From positions 1-19,329 of the forward strand of contig JAHRFX010000029.1 in the NCBI GenBank assembly GCA_019084405.1: a DNA stretch of 19,329 nt, read 5' to 3'. The position numbers and the translations under genes were made by a program. This DNA comes from Methanobacterium sp. (GTDB lineage Archaea > Methanobacteriota > Methanobacteria > Methanobacteriales > Methanobacteriaceae). The notes under the pieces are model-generated. The model had not been told where the DNA came from. It worked only from the letters and a program-made list of their open reading frames with translations, and made no database searches. The first letter of the stretch is position 1; every line of letters begins with the position of its first letter. Below are positions 8,094-16,733 of the stretch, one piece after another.

Positions 8094-9443
8094 TTAAAGA
8101 TTATTTTGCATAATATTCTTTTTGGCGAATTTTTTCAAAATTTCAGAACTCGGATGATCTGATAATGAAACTAATTTGTTCACTAATGCGACTGGGAAAA
8201 GGGAATTTTCATACATATCGCATTTTAATTTTGCAACATTAAATAAGATTGAATCAATATTTTTAAAGTTTTTTTCTGAAGGATTAGGAGTAGGCTCAAG
8301 ATTAGGTAATGTTGCCACATAAATATTTTCTTCTGTAGTTTTAAAAATTAATTTACCACTATAATAAGTTCTAAAACCATAAGAATATTGTCTGTTTTCT
8401 CTATTAGGGATTATATATTTGTAGATATAATCATCGTTCAAAAGAAAAGCAGAATTGTTTGGTATCAATTCAGATATTTCTAAAGCGTGTTCCACAAAAG
8501 CACCACTTTTTTCTAAACCTACTAATGAAAGGTCGTATTTATCAAATAAATAGTTTGCAAGATTTCTCATGGGTTTATACATTCTTGAAGAGTTGCCGTA
8601 GTATGCTAAGGGACCATCTTTAATGAATAAAGTATGTTTCAACAATTTAGGGCTTGTTTTTAGTATGATACGTATGATATGTACTAGAATCATTTGTTCA
8701 AGAAGTAGAATTATTGCAGCTGTTTCTCCAACACCTAATTCTTCATCAACTGAGTTTTGCAAACCAAAAACATCGGTTAAATAGAGAACCGCATTGCAGC
8801 TTGGACAGTTAAATGTATAATCAGATTTCATTTCCTTTTTTTTAAGACTTAAATCTCTCAATCCACATTGGGGGCATCTGGAAAGAGGCCAATCTTCCCG
8901 TGTTTCACCATATTCTTCATAAATAAACCACTTAAATGTATCCATCAATGTATTTCCATCATCTAATTTACGCATAAAAAAATCGTAGATTGCTTTTCGG
9001 AGTGAATTTACGAGAGAGTTCTGATTTTTAAGTATAATATTTTTTGTTGGAAGAACTAATTCAAATCTTTTTATCTCTTTAAGCTTTGATATATCCTCTG
9101 GATTTACAAAAGGAGATTCTGAAATTTTATCTAAATCATCTACACTGAATATTAAAGCTCCAAATTGATAGAATGTCATTATAGAAGAAGGAAATCTAGA
9201 TCTAACTGCAACTTGAGTAGATCCTCCATCAATAGTAATTATATTTTTTATTGGATTTTTTTCAAATTCGGATATTTTATAGAAATTAAAATCAAAATTT
9301 TCAAGATCATCTTTGGTTTTAGGCAGTTCACAATTTGAAAGAAATTCTTGTAAATACTCATTTTTTATTATATGGCCATGTGATGCTTTACTAGCTCTTT
9401 CAAAAGGTTTAGGACCATCACTCGAATAAGCCATATTATTCAT
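8094..9443 (-). CDS. NurA-like nuclease with an internal zinc ribbon
   Basis: NurA-family nuclease of 449 residues, last gene of the operon. NurA is an RNase-H-like 5'-3' exonuclease and endonuclease that in archaea works with the HerA ring ATPase to resect DNA ends. The motifs seen are IDGGSTQVAVRSRF with the first metal-binding Asp (D72), FIKDGPLAYYG (D276) and GLEKSGAFVEHA (311-320). An insertion between these carries CPQC (C190, C193) and CPSC (C213, C216), a zinc ribbon that I do not know from housekeeping NurA. The ATG overlaps the stop of the HerA gene by 8 bases (ATGAATAA arrangement), so translation is coupled and a HerA-NurA complex is expected. Met4 at 9434 is an alternative start. 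The protein is longer than typical archaeal NurA, partly because of the insertion. Assignment to the NurA fold is by motif; metal-site residues should be confirmed by modelling. Confidence 0.82.
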   Translation of the reverse strand: MNNMAYSSDGPKPFERASKASHGHIIKNEYLQEFLSNCELPKTKDDLENFDFNFYKISEFEKNPIKNIITIDGGSTQVAVRSRFPSSIMTFYQFGALIFSVDDLDKISESPFVNPEDISKLKEIKRFELVLPTKNIILKNQNSLVNSLRKAIYDFFMRKLDDGNTLMDTFKWFIYEEYGETREDWPLSRCPQCGLRDLSLKKKEMKSDYTFNCPSCNAVLYLTDVFGLQNSVDEELGVGETAAIILLLEQMILVHIIRIILKTSPKLLKHTLFIKDGPLAYYGNSSRMYKPMRNLANYLFDKYDLSLVGLEKSGAFVEHALEISELIPNNSAFLLNDDYIYKYIIPNRENRQYSYGFRTYYSGKLIFKTTEENIYVATLPNLEPTPNPSEKNFKNIDSILFNVAKLKCDMYENSLFPVALVNKLVSLSDHPSSEILKKFAKKNIMQNNL

Positions 9444-11436
9444 CCTCTTTTACAGTGAATTTGTCGATCTGCACTGGAACTACAAAAGGATTAGAATAAG
9501 TTTTCATCCTTACAAAACCTTGATCCATACTTGAACTAAATTTGATTAAGCTATCCGCAAAATCTGCGAAATCATAGTACTTTCTAAGTTCGTAAATTTC
9601 ATCTACATTATTTAAATGAGAAATAAACCAATTTTGAGTATTTTTTAGAATATTAGCACTAATAGAACTTACTTCTTGAGTTGCGTAAATTAACCCTAAA
9701 TTAAGTTTAGCACCTTCTTTTGCAATTCGATTATAAGTTTGAGTTAAATCACTACTTTCTTTTTTAGGGAAAAGGTTATGAGCTTCTTCAAAATAAGTTT
9801 GTATGAAATTATTTGGTTTATTTTTAATAAAATTTGACAAAGAATCCTGGAAAATATGTAAACAAATAATATCAGAATACATTCTCTGAATTTCAGGATT
9901 TCCTTGTGACAAATCAATAATTACTATTTTACCTTCTCTTAATGTTTTAAGTATACCTTCTTGGAATGGTTCGTCTATCACAGGAGTGTGTTGTTCTTTT
10001 ATTGGATTGAGTTTTTTAAATCCACTTAAATTAACATTTTTAGAACCTTCTCTTTTTCCAGTTAAGAAGACTAAAATTGCTTTTAGATCCTCATCTGCCC
10101 AGTCTTTACCTTTATCTTGCTTATATTTAGAAAAAAATTCGTCTCGATAATTTTCCCATATACTCTGAAACCATAAAGTAGCACTGTCTATTGAAATTCC
10201 GTTTTTAGGATTAATAGAGCCGTCTGCTTTTGCAAACTCATTCAATTGACTATTACCTTCGAATTTAACTTTAAATCCCTTAGGTATTTTAAATCCTGCT
10301 TTTTTTAAACAACATAGATAAGCGGCTTTTTTTCTGTCATATCTGATTTTTGCAGAAAAGTCATTTTTGTCTTCGGGTGGTGTTAGATCTACTGCACAAA
10401 AACTATTTACATAATCACTTCTTTCTGAATCCAAATAGGACCTAACTAATTCAAATCCAGATTCTACATCATTATAAAAGTTAACTTTCATTACTTTGAA
10501 TCCTTCTTTCTCTAAAACACTATACCTCTCCACTTTATCCTTAAAAAGTTCAAAAATAGCTGTACCTTCATCCTGCAAATTAGCATTAGCATATTCTCCA
10601 TTAATATCAAATATTATCTGTCCAGCAGGATAATCTGGAACTCCATCTTCAGTAAATGGATCAATGTTTTCTAGAGTGTTATCTGATTTAGTTAATTTGA
10701 GGGGTGCTTTACTACTAATATCAACAGTTGCTTGGATAACTTTTTTAATAGTATTAGATTTACCTGTTCTTGTCATGCCAAAAAAAGCTGTTCTTTTACC
10801 TAAGAAATCTTTGGGATTAATATATACTGGAACTTCCTCTTGTAATGTCTGAAATCTTTTACTGGAACTATAACGAACTTTACCTATTTTAAAGTCATTT
10901 GAATCCCCTATAACACTACCATCATCTCTTAAATTGACTATATACTCTAAAATCTTTCCCTGTGGTTTATATACATTATAATTATGTGCACTGTAAAAAT
11001 TTTCAACATCTGCACCAAAAACACATTGATCATTTTCATCTAGGTAAAAAGTACCTAAGATTCTACACTCTAAACCCGAAAAACTAAATTCATACCGAGT
11101 ATATTCGTCAAGTTGATTGTTTGAACCTGCAGTTTTTAGATTATCTTTATAATATTCAACCATAGAACTAACAATCTCATTATCAGTTGGTAAACGTGAT
11201 GGACTGAGTGCTCTGAGGAGTAATGCTTCAGAAACATTATCTACATTTTCATAGAATGCTAAAAGTAGAGATCCCTGAGGAATACCACCCACATTATTTT
11301 TCCAATAGTCAGCTACTAAAACTAATGTTTTATCGTAATCTACGTAAAAGGGTCTTCCGACGAAATTATCTTGCAGTGGTGCTTCTTTAAAAATGTCTAT
11401 AGAAGCAAGATCTTTTATTGCTTTTAATAAGCTCAT
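9436..11436 (-). CDS. HerA-like hexameric ATPase (FtsK/HerA family)
   Basis: HerA-type DNA translocase, 666 residues from the ATG at 11436. I prefer this start to the earlier in-frame ATG at 11499 because AAGGTGA lies 4 bases upstream of it and because it avoids a 47-base overlap with the preceding gene. The N-terminal 200 residues probably include the HAS-barrel used to bind partner nucleases. Walker A is FFGMTRTGKSNTI (GMTRTGKS at 220-227), and Walker B is TYFEEAHNLFPK (about 548-554), the EEAHN form typical of HerA. IYATQEVSSI matches the following sensor region. In archaea HerA rings feed DNA to NurA, and the next gene is a NurA homologue overlapping this one. The long region between the Walker motifs (about 320 residues) is larger than I expect for a minimal HerA and may carry an extra domain. 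Confidence 0.88.
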   Translation of the reverse strand: MSLLKAIKDLASIDIFKEAPLQDNFVGRPFYVDYDKTLVLVADYWKNNVGGIPQGSLLLAFYENVDNVSEALLLRALSPSRLPTDNEIVSSMVEYYKDNLKTAGSNNQLDEYTRYEFSFSGLECRILGTFYLDENDQCVFGADVENFYSAHNYNVYKPQGKILEYIVNLRDDGSVIGDSNDFKIGKVRYSSSKRFQTLQEEVPVYINPKDFLGKRTAFFGMTRTGKSNTIKKVIQATVDISSKAPLKLTKSDNTLENIDPFTEDGVPDYPAGQIIFDINGEYANANLQDEGTAIFELFKDKVERYSVLEKEGFKVMKVNFYNDVESGFELVRSYLDSERSDYVNSFCAVDLTPPEDKNDFSAKIRYDRKKAAYLCCLKKAGFKIPKGFKVKFEGNSQLNEFAKADGSINPKNGISIDSATLWFQSIWENYRDEFFSKYKQDKGKDWADEDLKAILVFLTGKREGSKNVNLSGFKKLNPIKEQHTPVIDEPFQEGILKTLREGKIVIIDLSQGNPEIQRMYSDIICLHIFQDSLSNFIKNKPNNFIQTYFEEAHNLFPKKESSDLTQTYNRIAKEGAKLNLGLIYATQEVSSISANILKNTQNWFISHLNNVDEIYELRKYYDFADFADSLIKFSSSMDQGFVRMKTYSNPFVVPVQIDKFTVKEDE

Positions 11437-11452
11437 TAACTCACCTTTAAAA

Positions 11453-12349
11453 TCAGTTTTTCCAGTGCATTTCAATGTATTCATGAGTATCTTTGACATC
11501 TAATTCTCTTGTTGTGTTCATTGCCCGAATATAAAATTTTTTTTGGTCTTTTTCGATCAGGAATACAGGTTTGGGGCTAGGATCAATGTCTATAATACAA
11601 ATTTCTTTATTGTTTTTTTCTTCATATCTAATTTTTAGATATTTTGAAAATTGAACTCCTAAATAATTAGTAATCATTTGAATTAGAAATTGTTCAAAAC
11701 CATCTCTATCTTTTCGTTTGAATGAATTTATGTCATTTTCAATTCCATAAATCAATGAATCATCGTTAACTCCAATTAAAAGAGTTCCGCCATTACTATT
11801 AAAAAAACCTGCAATACTTTTACAAATTATTTTAGGAAGAATTTTACTTGGTATATTTTCATTGATATCCCATCTTAGAGAAGATTTGAATTCAACTTCT
11901 GAACTTTCACCATTTTTTAAATAATAATCTACGGAACCGATTTCTTTTTGTTCCATAATATTTTCGAAGGTTTCGATTAATTCTTTCTCAATCTTTTTTT
12001 CAAAACTTCCAATAACTGTTTCTTTTCTTTTCCTATTCATCAGATTTATTCCAGCATTAGCATAACCCTCAGCTATACTGTATATTTCATCCATATTATC
12101 CAGAATTTCTAAGGATTTTTTTTTATGATGAATAGCTACTGCCTTAAGTAAAACTTCATCATCTTCATTAAAATAGGAAGTTTTAAAGATTATATCTTTT
12201 TTTTGACCTAATGGTTCATAAATTCTTCTTTTAAATCCCCAAGCCATTGCAAATAAAAAATGATCTTTCCAATCACCTTTTTCGAATATTCCCATTTTCT
12301 GGTAAATATTTCGGTCATTTTCTTCAATATAAATATTTTCTTTTGTCAT
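11453..12349 (-). CDS. Dnd-associated-type domain fused to an AlbA_2 (Schlafen-like) domain
   Basis: Two-domain protein of 298 residues. The first 105 or so (DHFLFAMAWGFKRRIYEPL, then IIFKTSYFNEDDEVLLKAVA and YSIAEGYANAGINLM) have the pattern I recall for the family annotated as dnd system-associated protein 4, a DndE-sized protein of Dnd restriction loci; this is from memory, not a search. The C-terminal half, from about 143, is an AlbA_2 domain: ESSEVEFKSSLRWD, IAGFFNSNGGTLLIGVNDD, PSPKPVFL, and FYIRAMNTTREL. AlbA_2 is a nucleic-acid-binding module found in Schlafen-like and other defence proteins. The gene starts 4 bases after the DndD-like stop (AGTGATAAAATG) and ends 16 bases before the HerA start, so it is inside the operon. 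It likely acts as a DNA-binding or nucleolytic subunit tying the ATPase to substrate. I have not seen this fusion described. Confidence 0.7.
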   Translation of the reverse strand: MTKENIYIEENDRNIYQKMGIFEKGDWKDHFLFAMAWGFKRRIYEPLGQKKDIIFKTSYFNEDDEVLLKAVAIHHKKKSLEILDNMDEIYSIAEGYANAGINLMNRKRKETVIGSFEKKIEKELIETFENIMEQKEIGSVDYYLKNGESSEVEFKSSLRWDINENIPSKILPKIICKSIAGFFNSNGGTLLIGVNDDSLIYGIENDINSFKRKDRDGFEQFLIQMITNYLGVQFSKYLKIRYEEKNNKEICIIDIDPSPKPVFLIEKDQKKFYIRAMNTTRELDVKDTHEYIEMHWKN

Positions 12350-12353
12350 TTTA

Positions 12354-14306
12354 TCACTCTTTGATCATGACTTCCATTTCATCTGAAGATAATTCAACAT
12401 TAAATTTATTATTAGATTTATTTTCTAAAACTTTACTTATCTCATTAGAATATTCAGATGGTGTGAATAGTAAAATAATTTGTTTTTTTAAACTAGTATT
12501 TAATAAAGTAATCGCAAAATTTTCTCTTTGTTTATCAGAAACTCTACCTACAGGAGTATCAATTAAAATAGGTGAATTAAATCCTGAAACCTCATGTAAA
12601 GCTAATGTAAATGCTAATGCCAAAAGTTGTCTTTCAGCTGCACCTAATGATCCTAAAGATTGATATCCATCTGAATCAATTACATTTATTTCATAGTTGT
12701 CATTAATAGTAATATCTTTAAAAGTATGTTTTTTCCATATTAAATCAAAGAAAAGGGCTTTTGTTCTAGATTCAATTTTTTCTCTCGTTTGATTGATTAT
12801 ACTTTCTTTAGTACTTACTACTGAGTATAAAGATTTAGTACAAAATTCCTTTTGGATATTTATTTCTTTTAGTTCATCTCTTTTGTTCATACGACTAGAT
12901 AATTCGTTTTCCCACTTCTGGCAATCTTTTTTGAGAGTTTCCTCTTTAGATTCTAGTCTTCCTATTTTCCTTTCATTTCTTCCTAATGTTTCTTCAAAAG
13001 ATTTCAATTCATGTATCCAATTATTCACTTTTTTTTCGTCATGACCCTCTAATTTTTGGTCTATTGAATTTATTCTATTCTGCAGATTTATATTATCGTC
13101 CTTATATTCTTCTATTAAACTGGTTAGGTTGAATAAATCACTTTTTATTTCTAAAGCTTTAATTTTAGAGAATTTTAAATAATCTTCCATCTCTTTTAAT
13201 TTTTTAGAATCATCACCAACAGATATCAAAAATTCATGTAATTTTGTAACAAAAATTTTTGATTCGTTGTTCAAAAAGGTTCCACAAATGCTACATTTAT
13301 CTTTTTTAAGAATTTCATCCAAGATGTCTATATCAATAGATGGAGGATATTCTTTGTTCACTTTTTTTTCTGCAATCACATCTAGCACAGTTTCTATAGC
13401 AGGTAATAGCAAAACCAACTTTCCTTTTTTTAGAATAGTAGAATTTTTTTGAATTTTCTTTTTCTCTAAAGATTCAATCTTTTTGGTTTGAGTTTCCATT
13501 AAATTTTTTCGTTCTTCTTTATAAGCATCAATATCTGGAGAACCAACCATTTTAGAGTTAATAATATCGATGCTACTTTTGGATTCATGTATCTGAACTT
13601 CACATTCCCTCTTTTTGTTTTCAATATTTTTTAATTCTAAATTTATTGAATTTAATTTCTTTTCAGCTTCTTCAACATCAGGATATTCTTTTCCGGCTTT
13701 TTTTATCATTTTTTTTAATAGTGTATCAAGATTTTTTTCAATTTTACTTAGAACGTCTATTTGAGAAATTTTGAATGTAGCCTTTCTAATATTTTCTCCA
13801 GTTGCTCTTTTGAAATAATTATCTAATCTCTCTCCGTCAAAAAAGAAGAATTCTTTAATATTTTCTGGAACAAAACGCTCCACGGCATCTTCTGCATCAT
13901 TACCTTCAAGAATCTTAGTATTACCAAGCTCATTAGTCATTTCAACAGTTAATTCTGTGTTTCGCTCAATAATGTTTTCTTTGCTTTGAATTTTGAAAAA
14001 AGTATTTCTTGAAAATAATATATCATTTTTTCTTTGATTAGTAACCCATATTTTCACTGAAACGCTTTCTTCATCATTAGAATTTCTTATAGCATTCTTA
14101 TTTATTATCGGCGAACTCTTTGATTTTTTAGATAGAGAAATTTCTTCACCATATAAACACCAATTAATAGCATTTAGTAAATTCGTCTTCCCAGTACCAT
14201 TAGTTGCGATTATCATATTTAAGTCATAATTTGATGACGAATCAAAATTAAAATCTATTTTTTTATATTGCCTATAATTTTGGAGTAATATTCTTTCAAT
14301 TCTCAT
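12354..14306 (-). CDS. DndD-like SMC/Rad50-type ATPase with zinc hook
   Basis: ABC-type SMC-like ATPase of 650 residues. Walker A is ATNGTGKTNLLNA (34-46), preceded by the usual N-terminal IERILLQNYRQYKKIDF. KEFFFFDGERLDNYF (151-165) is the FFFDGE segment that DndD and related proteins share. Two long coiled-coil arms flank a zinc hook CSICG (338-342). The C-terminal lobe has the ABC signature LGSLGAAERQLLALAF (from 551) and Walker B ILIDTPVGRVS (580-590). The DTPVGR form of Walker B is closer to DndD than to Rad50 or SbcC. DndD supplies ATPase activity for nicking in DNA phosphorothioation, but no DndA, DndC or DndB gene is in the window, so this member probably serves another role, such as sensing DNA ends beside HerA and NurA. 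Its ATG overlaps the stop of the 55-residue ORF (ATGA). Confidence 0.85.
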   Translation of the reverse strand: MRIERILLQNYRQYKKIDFNFDSSSNYDLNMIIATNGTGKTNLLNAINWCLYGEEISLSKKSKSSPIINKNAIRNSNDEESVSVKIWVTNQRKNDILFSRNTFFKIQSKENIIERNTELTVEMTNELGNTKILEGNDAEDAVERFVPENIKEFFFFDGERLDNYFKRATGENIRKATFKISQIDVLSKIEKNLDTLLKKMIKKAGKEYPDVEEAEKKLNSINLELKNIENKKRECEVQIHESKSSIDIINSKMVGSPDIDAYKEERKNLMETQTKKIESLEKKKIQKNSTILKKGKLVLLLPAIETVLDVIAEKKVNKEYPPSIDIDILDEILKKDKCSICGTFLNNESKIFVTKLHEFLISVGDDSKKLKEMEDYLKFSKIKALEIKSDLFNLTSLIEEYKDDNINLQNRINSIDQKLEGHDEKKVNNWIHELKSFEETLGRNERKIGRLESKEETLKKDCQKWENELSSRMNKRDELKEINIQKEFCTKSLYSVVSTKESIINQTREKIESRTKALFFDLIWKKHTFKDITINDNYEINVIDSDGYQSLGSLGAAERQLLALAFTLALHEVSGFNSPILIDTPVGRVSDKQRENFAITLLNTSLKKQIILLFTPSEYSNEISKVLENKSNNKFNVELSSDEMEVMIKE

Positions 14307-14470
14307 TCAATCATCTCTGTTTTAGAGTAAGAAGCTACTTTTTTCATATAATATGTTTCCCAACCCCAAAGACCTTTTAATTCTGCCATTATTAATTCTT
14401 CTATAAATTCTGCAATATTTTCGTCACTATTTTCCCTTAATTTTTCTAAAATTTGATCTATTCCAGTCAT
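14303..14470 (-). CDS. Overlooked 55-residue operon protein, function unknown
   Basis: A small open frame fits exactly between the helicase and the DndD-like gene. It starts with ATG at 14470, one base after the helicase stop, and ends with TGA 14303-14305 overlapping the DndD-like ATG in an ATGA arrangement. The product begins MTGIDQILEKLRENSDENIA and continues FIEELIMAELKGLWGWET, then YYMKKVASYSK. It is acidic and helical in the first half with a Trp/Tyr-rich and basic end. No ribosome binding site is needed if it is translated by coupling. I do not recognise a family. The perfect stop/start packing on both sides and the protein-like composition argue that it is real, perhaps a small adaptor of the helicase or ATPase. 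Confidence 0.72.
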   Translation of the reverse strand: MTGIDQILEKLRENSDENIAEFIEELIMAELKGLWGWETYYMKKVASYSKTEMIE

Positions 14471-14471
14471 T

Positions 14472-16541
14472 TTAAATTAACCTCTCTCTTAGATCGTATA
14501 AAATTCTTAAAGCTTTAGCATTATTAATAGCAATTTTTGCGATTTGTTCACATCTTTCCATTTCTTTTTCAAAAATTTTCATTTCAACATCTTTAATATA
14601 TGAAGGAAGTTTACTCATAGACGGCACAACAATAATATCATATATCACAGCTTCATTTTTACCTTCATATTTTCTGATAATTCTTCCTATTCTTTGTATA
14701 TATTCTCTAGGATTCCCACTACTTGACATAAATATTGCTTTCCTTGCAGGAGGTATATCTACACCTTCATCAAGACATTTCATTGCAACTAATATCTTAT
14801 ATTTTTGATCAGAAAACTTTTTGAGTATGTATTCTCTTTCTGAAACTCCACCATAATTTTTTTTGGGTACAGTTCCTTCATTCATAGTGAAAAGATGTGC
14901 GGATATGAAATTTTTATTAATTATATTCAATACTTTCTTAATTTGAGAATTTGTACAATAAATTATAGACCAATTAACATCACCCATACAGCCCATTATT
15001 TCTTCTAATGCTTTGTATTTCTGCTCAGAATTTTTTATTATATTGGCTCTTTTAAAAATTAGAGATTCTAACTTTTTATTTTCATTTTTGCTTGTTTTAT
15101 TTAAATTGACTGCAATAACTTTTGTAATTTCGATATAATTCTCTAATTCTTCTTGATTCAGAGAAACAAAAATTGGTATATACCTATAAGGTGTTAAGAA
15201 GTTGTTTTCAATAGCTTTTTCTAAACTAAATTCAAAAACAGTGCCTCCGAAGTAATCATACAATAAATCAGTGCCATAGTCATCAAACCATCTTTGAGGA
15301 GTAGCACTTAACCCTAATCTTAAATCATACCTCTTTAAAAGGCCATTAATACTTAAATCAGCACCCAATCCATGTACTTCGTCGGCAATTAAAAAATGAT
15401 TTATATTCTCTCTACTTCCATTTAATAGATCAATAAATATTTTAGAGGATAATGTGCGATGAGTAGTTAAAATAATAATTCTATTCTTGTAGCCTAAATA
15501 TAAATCATCTAATGAATCAGAAAGTATATTTTTCCAAGATGGATTTGAACTATCTGCTATAATTAAATCATCATATTTTATTCTAAATTTTGATATTTCT
15601 TTATTCCATTGTTCAACCAAGTGATGATACGGGCTTGTAATTATAGTAATAAGATTTTCATAATTACTATTGATTTTTTCGAGGCAACCTAATGCAGTAT
15701 AAGTTTTTCCAGTTCCTGTAGCCATCTCAAATATACCTTTTTTTCCATTATCCATCCAGCTGCTTATAGCTTTTTTTTGATAATCAAAAAGATTAATTTT
15801 TGTTTCTTTGATATTATAATTTAATGAATTTATATTAAGATCATCTATACTTTTTGGAGCAATTTTTATCAAATGGTTTTTAATCGCTTCAGGAATATCG
15901 ATAACTTTAATTCTGGATGATTTTTCATTCCAGTATTTATCGAAATTTTCGATATCATAATCCATATATCTTCTTTCGTGTTCTTTCCAGCTTCGAAAAA
16001 CTTTAAATTCTTCAATGTTTTCGTTCCATCCAGCAAATGTTTCATTATTTGAACCACTGAAAGATAACTTATTCCCCTTGTTATCAGTTAATATACCAAC
16101 TTTTTGATGTAATATTCCATATCTGTCCTCTAAAGGATTTCCAAATTCATTTAATTTTATTGCTATTTTAATTTCTAGTTTTTTGTGTGCTATCATCCAT
16201 CCAAGTGCTCGCACATGGTCTTTAATTATTTGATCTTCAAGGTTGTGAATATCAGATAAAAACTTGTTTACAATAAAATCTTCAGGGTTCTCCATAGACT
16301 TTTTTATTATTTCAATGTCATTTTTATGTAGTTTTGCTCCGCAAATTAAATTCATTTCACCATTGTTAAGAATGAATTCTTTTATTCCTTTTGCAGCTGC
16401 TGCTAAACTAGATGAATTGAAAAAGCCAACGATTCTATTATATTTTTTGGCATTAGATAAAACGGGAATATAGAATTTATTTAATATATCATCTTCTTCA
16501 GAATCGTAACTGATTTGTAAATCCAAACTTCTAAAGTCCAT
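14472..16541 (-). CDS. PLD-family nuclease fused to SF2 DNA helicase
   Basis: First gene of the operon, 689 residues. The N-terminal 230 form a phospholipase-D-like nuclease domain: FYIPVLSNAKKYNRIVGFF, then the single HKD-type motif ILHQKVGILTDNKG (H145, K147) and SFSGSNNETFAGW (162-172). A superfamily 2 helicase follows, with FDYQKKAISSW (Q-like motif), Walker A ATGTGKT (274-280), DEVH (387-390), GLSATPQRW (410-418), CLDEGVDIPPA (589-599) and YIQRIGRIIRKY (614-625). PLD-helicase fusions of this kind occur in several defence systems and in type III restriction-like enzymes; one PLD motif implies that it dimerises to cut. The ATG at 16541 is preceded by a Shine-Dalgarno-like AAGGAAG 6 bases upstream. 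It probably unwinds and cuts foreign DNA, acting together with the DndD-like ATPase and HerA-NurA encoded downstream. Confidence 0.88.
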   Translation of the reverse strand: MDFRSLDLQISYDSEEDDILNKFYIPVLSNAKKYNRIVGFFNSSSLAAAAKGIKEFILNNGEMNLICGAKLHKNDIEIIKKSMENPEDFIVNKFLSDIHNLEDQIIKDHVRALGWMIAHKKLEIKIAIKLNEFGNPLEDRYGILHQKVGILTDNKGNKLSFSGSNNETFAGWNENIEEFKVFRSWKEHERRYMDYDIENFDKYWNEKSSRIKVIDIPEAIKNHLIKIAPKSIDDLNINSLNYNIKETKINLFDYQKKAISSWMDNGKKGIFEMATGTGKTYTALGCLEKINSNYENLITIITSPYHHLVEQWNKEISKFRIKYDDLIIADSSNPSWKNILSDSLDDLYLGYKNRIIILTTHRTLSSKIFIDLLNGSRENINHFLIADEVHGLGADLSINGLLKRYDLRLGLSATPQRWFDDYGTDLLYDYFGGTVFEFSLEKAIENNFLTPYRYIPIFVSLNQEELENYIEITKVIAVNLNKTSKNENKKLESLIFKRANIIKNSEQKYKALEEIMGCMGDVNWSIIYCTNSQIKKVLNIINKNFISAHLFTMNEGTVPKKNYGGVSEREYILKKFSDQKYKILVAMKCLDEGVDIPPARKAIFMSSSGNPREYIQRIGRIIRKYEGKNEAVIYDIIVVPSMSKLPSYIKDVEMKIFEKEMERCEQIAKIAINNAKALRILYDLRERLI

Positions 16542-16733
16542 TTTTATCTTCCTTAAAAATGATTATAATTTATAAAAGTTAATATATTTTTATTATAAGT
16601 AGAATATATGATAGTATTTACTATTACAGATCAATAGAAAAATTTATATTAAAAATGTGTTTTAGATTAATAGCTAAGTTCATTTTTAGCACTTAACACA
16701 AATATTCAATATTTAACAATTCAGGAGGTAAAA
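16542..16733. promoter_or_regulatory. Divergent promoter region between the defence operon and the RM genes
   Basis: A 192-base AT-rich gap separates the divergent helicase and methyltransferase genes, so both transcripts must start here. Rightward: GAAAAA followed by TTTATATT (16637-16650) fits a BRE plus TATA box, which would place transcription near 16672-16676 with a leader of about 60 bases. Leftward: CTTATAATAAA on the minus strand (16589-16599) is a TATA candidate with a start near 16568, and a second TTTTATAA (16570-16578) is closer to the gene. Shared space of this size would allow one regulator to control both sides, but I see no clear operator palindrome. Confidence 0.5.
16723..16729 (+). 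promoter_or_regulatory. Strong ribosome binding site of the methyltransferase
   Basis: AGGAGGT ends 4 bases before the ATG at 16734. It is the strongest Shine-Dalgarno match I see in the window, consistent with efficient synthesis of the protective methylase, and it fixes the start codon. Confidence 0.8.

Noticed and set aside
12354..14306. Calling the operon a Dnd phosphorothioation system because of the DndD-like gene
   Set aside because: DndA/IscS, DndC, DndB and a stand-alone DndE are not in the window, and the remaining genes (HerA, NurA, PLD-helicase) are not the usual DndFGH set. Only the ATPase and the accessory domain resemble Dnd proteins.
12354..14306. Calling the SMC-like gene rad50
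   Set aside because: There is no mre11 neighbour, and the FFFDGE segment and DTPVGR Walker B fit DndD-like proteins better than Rad50.
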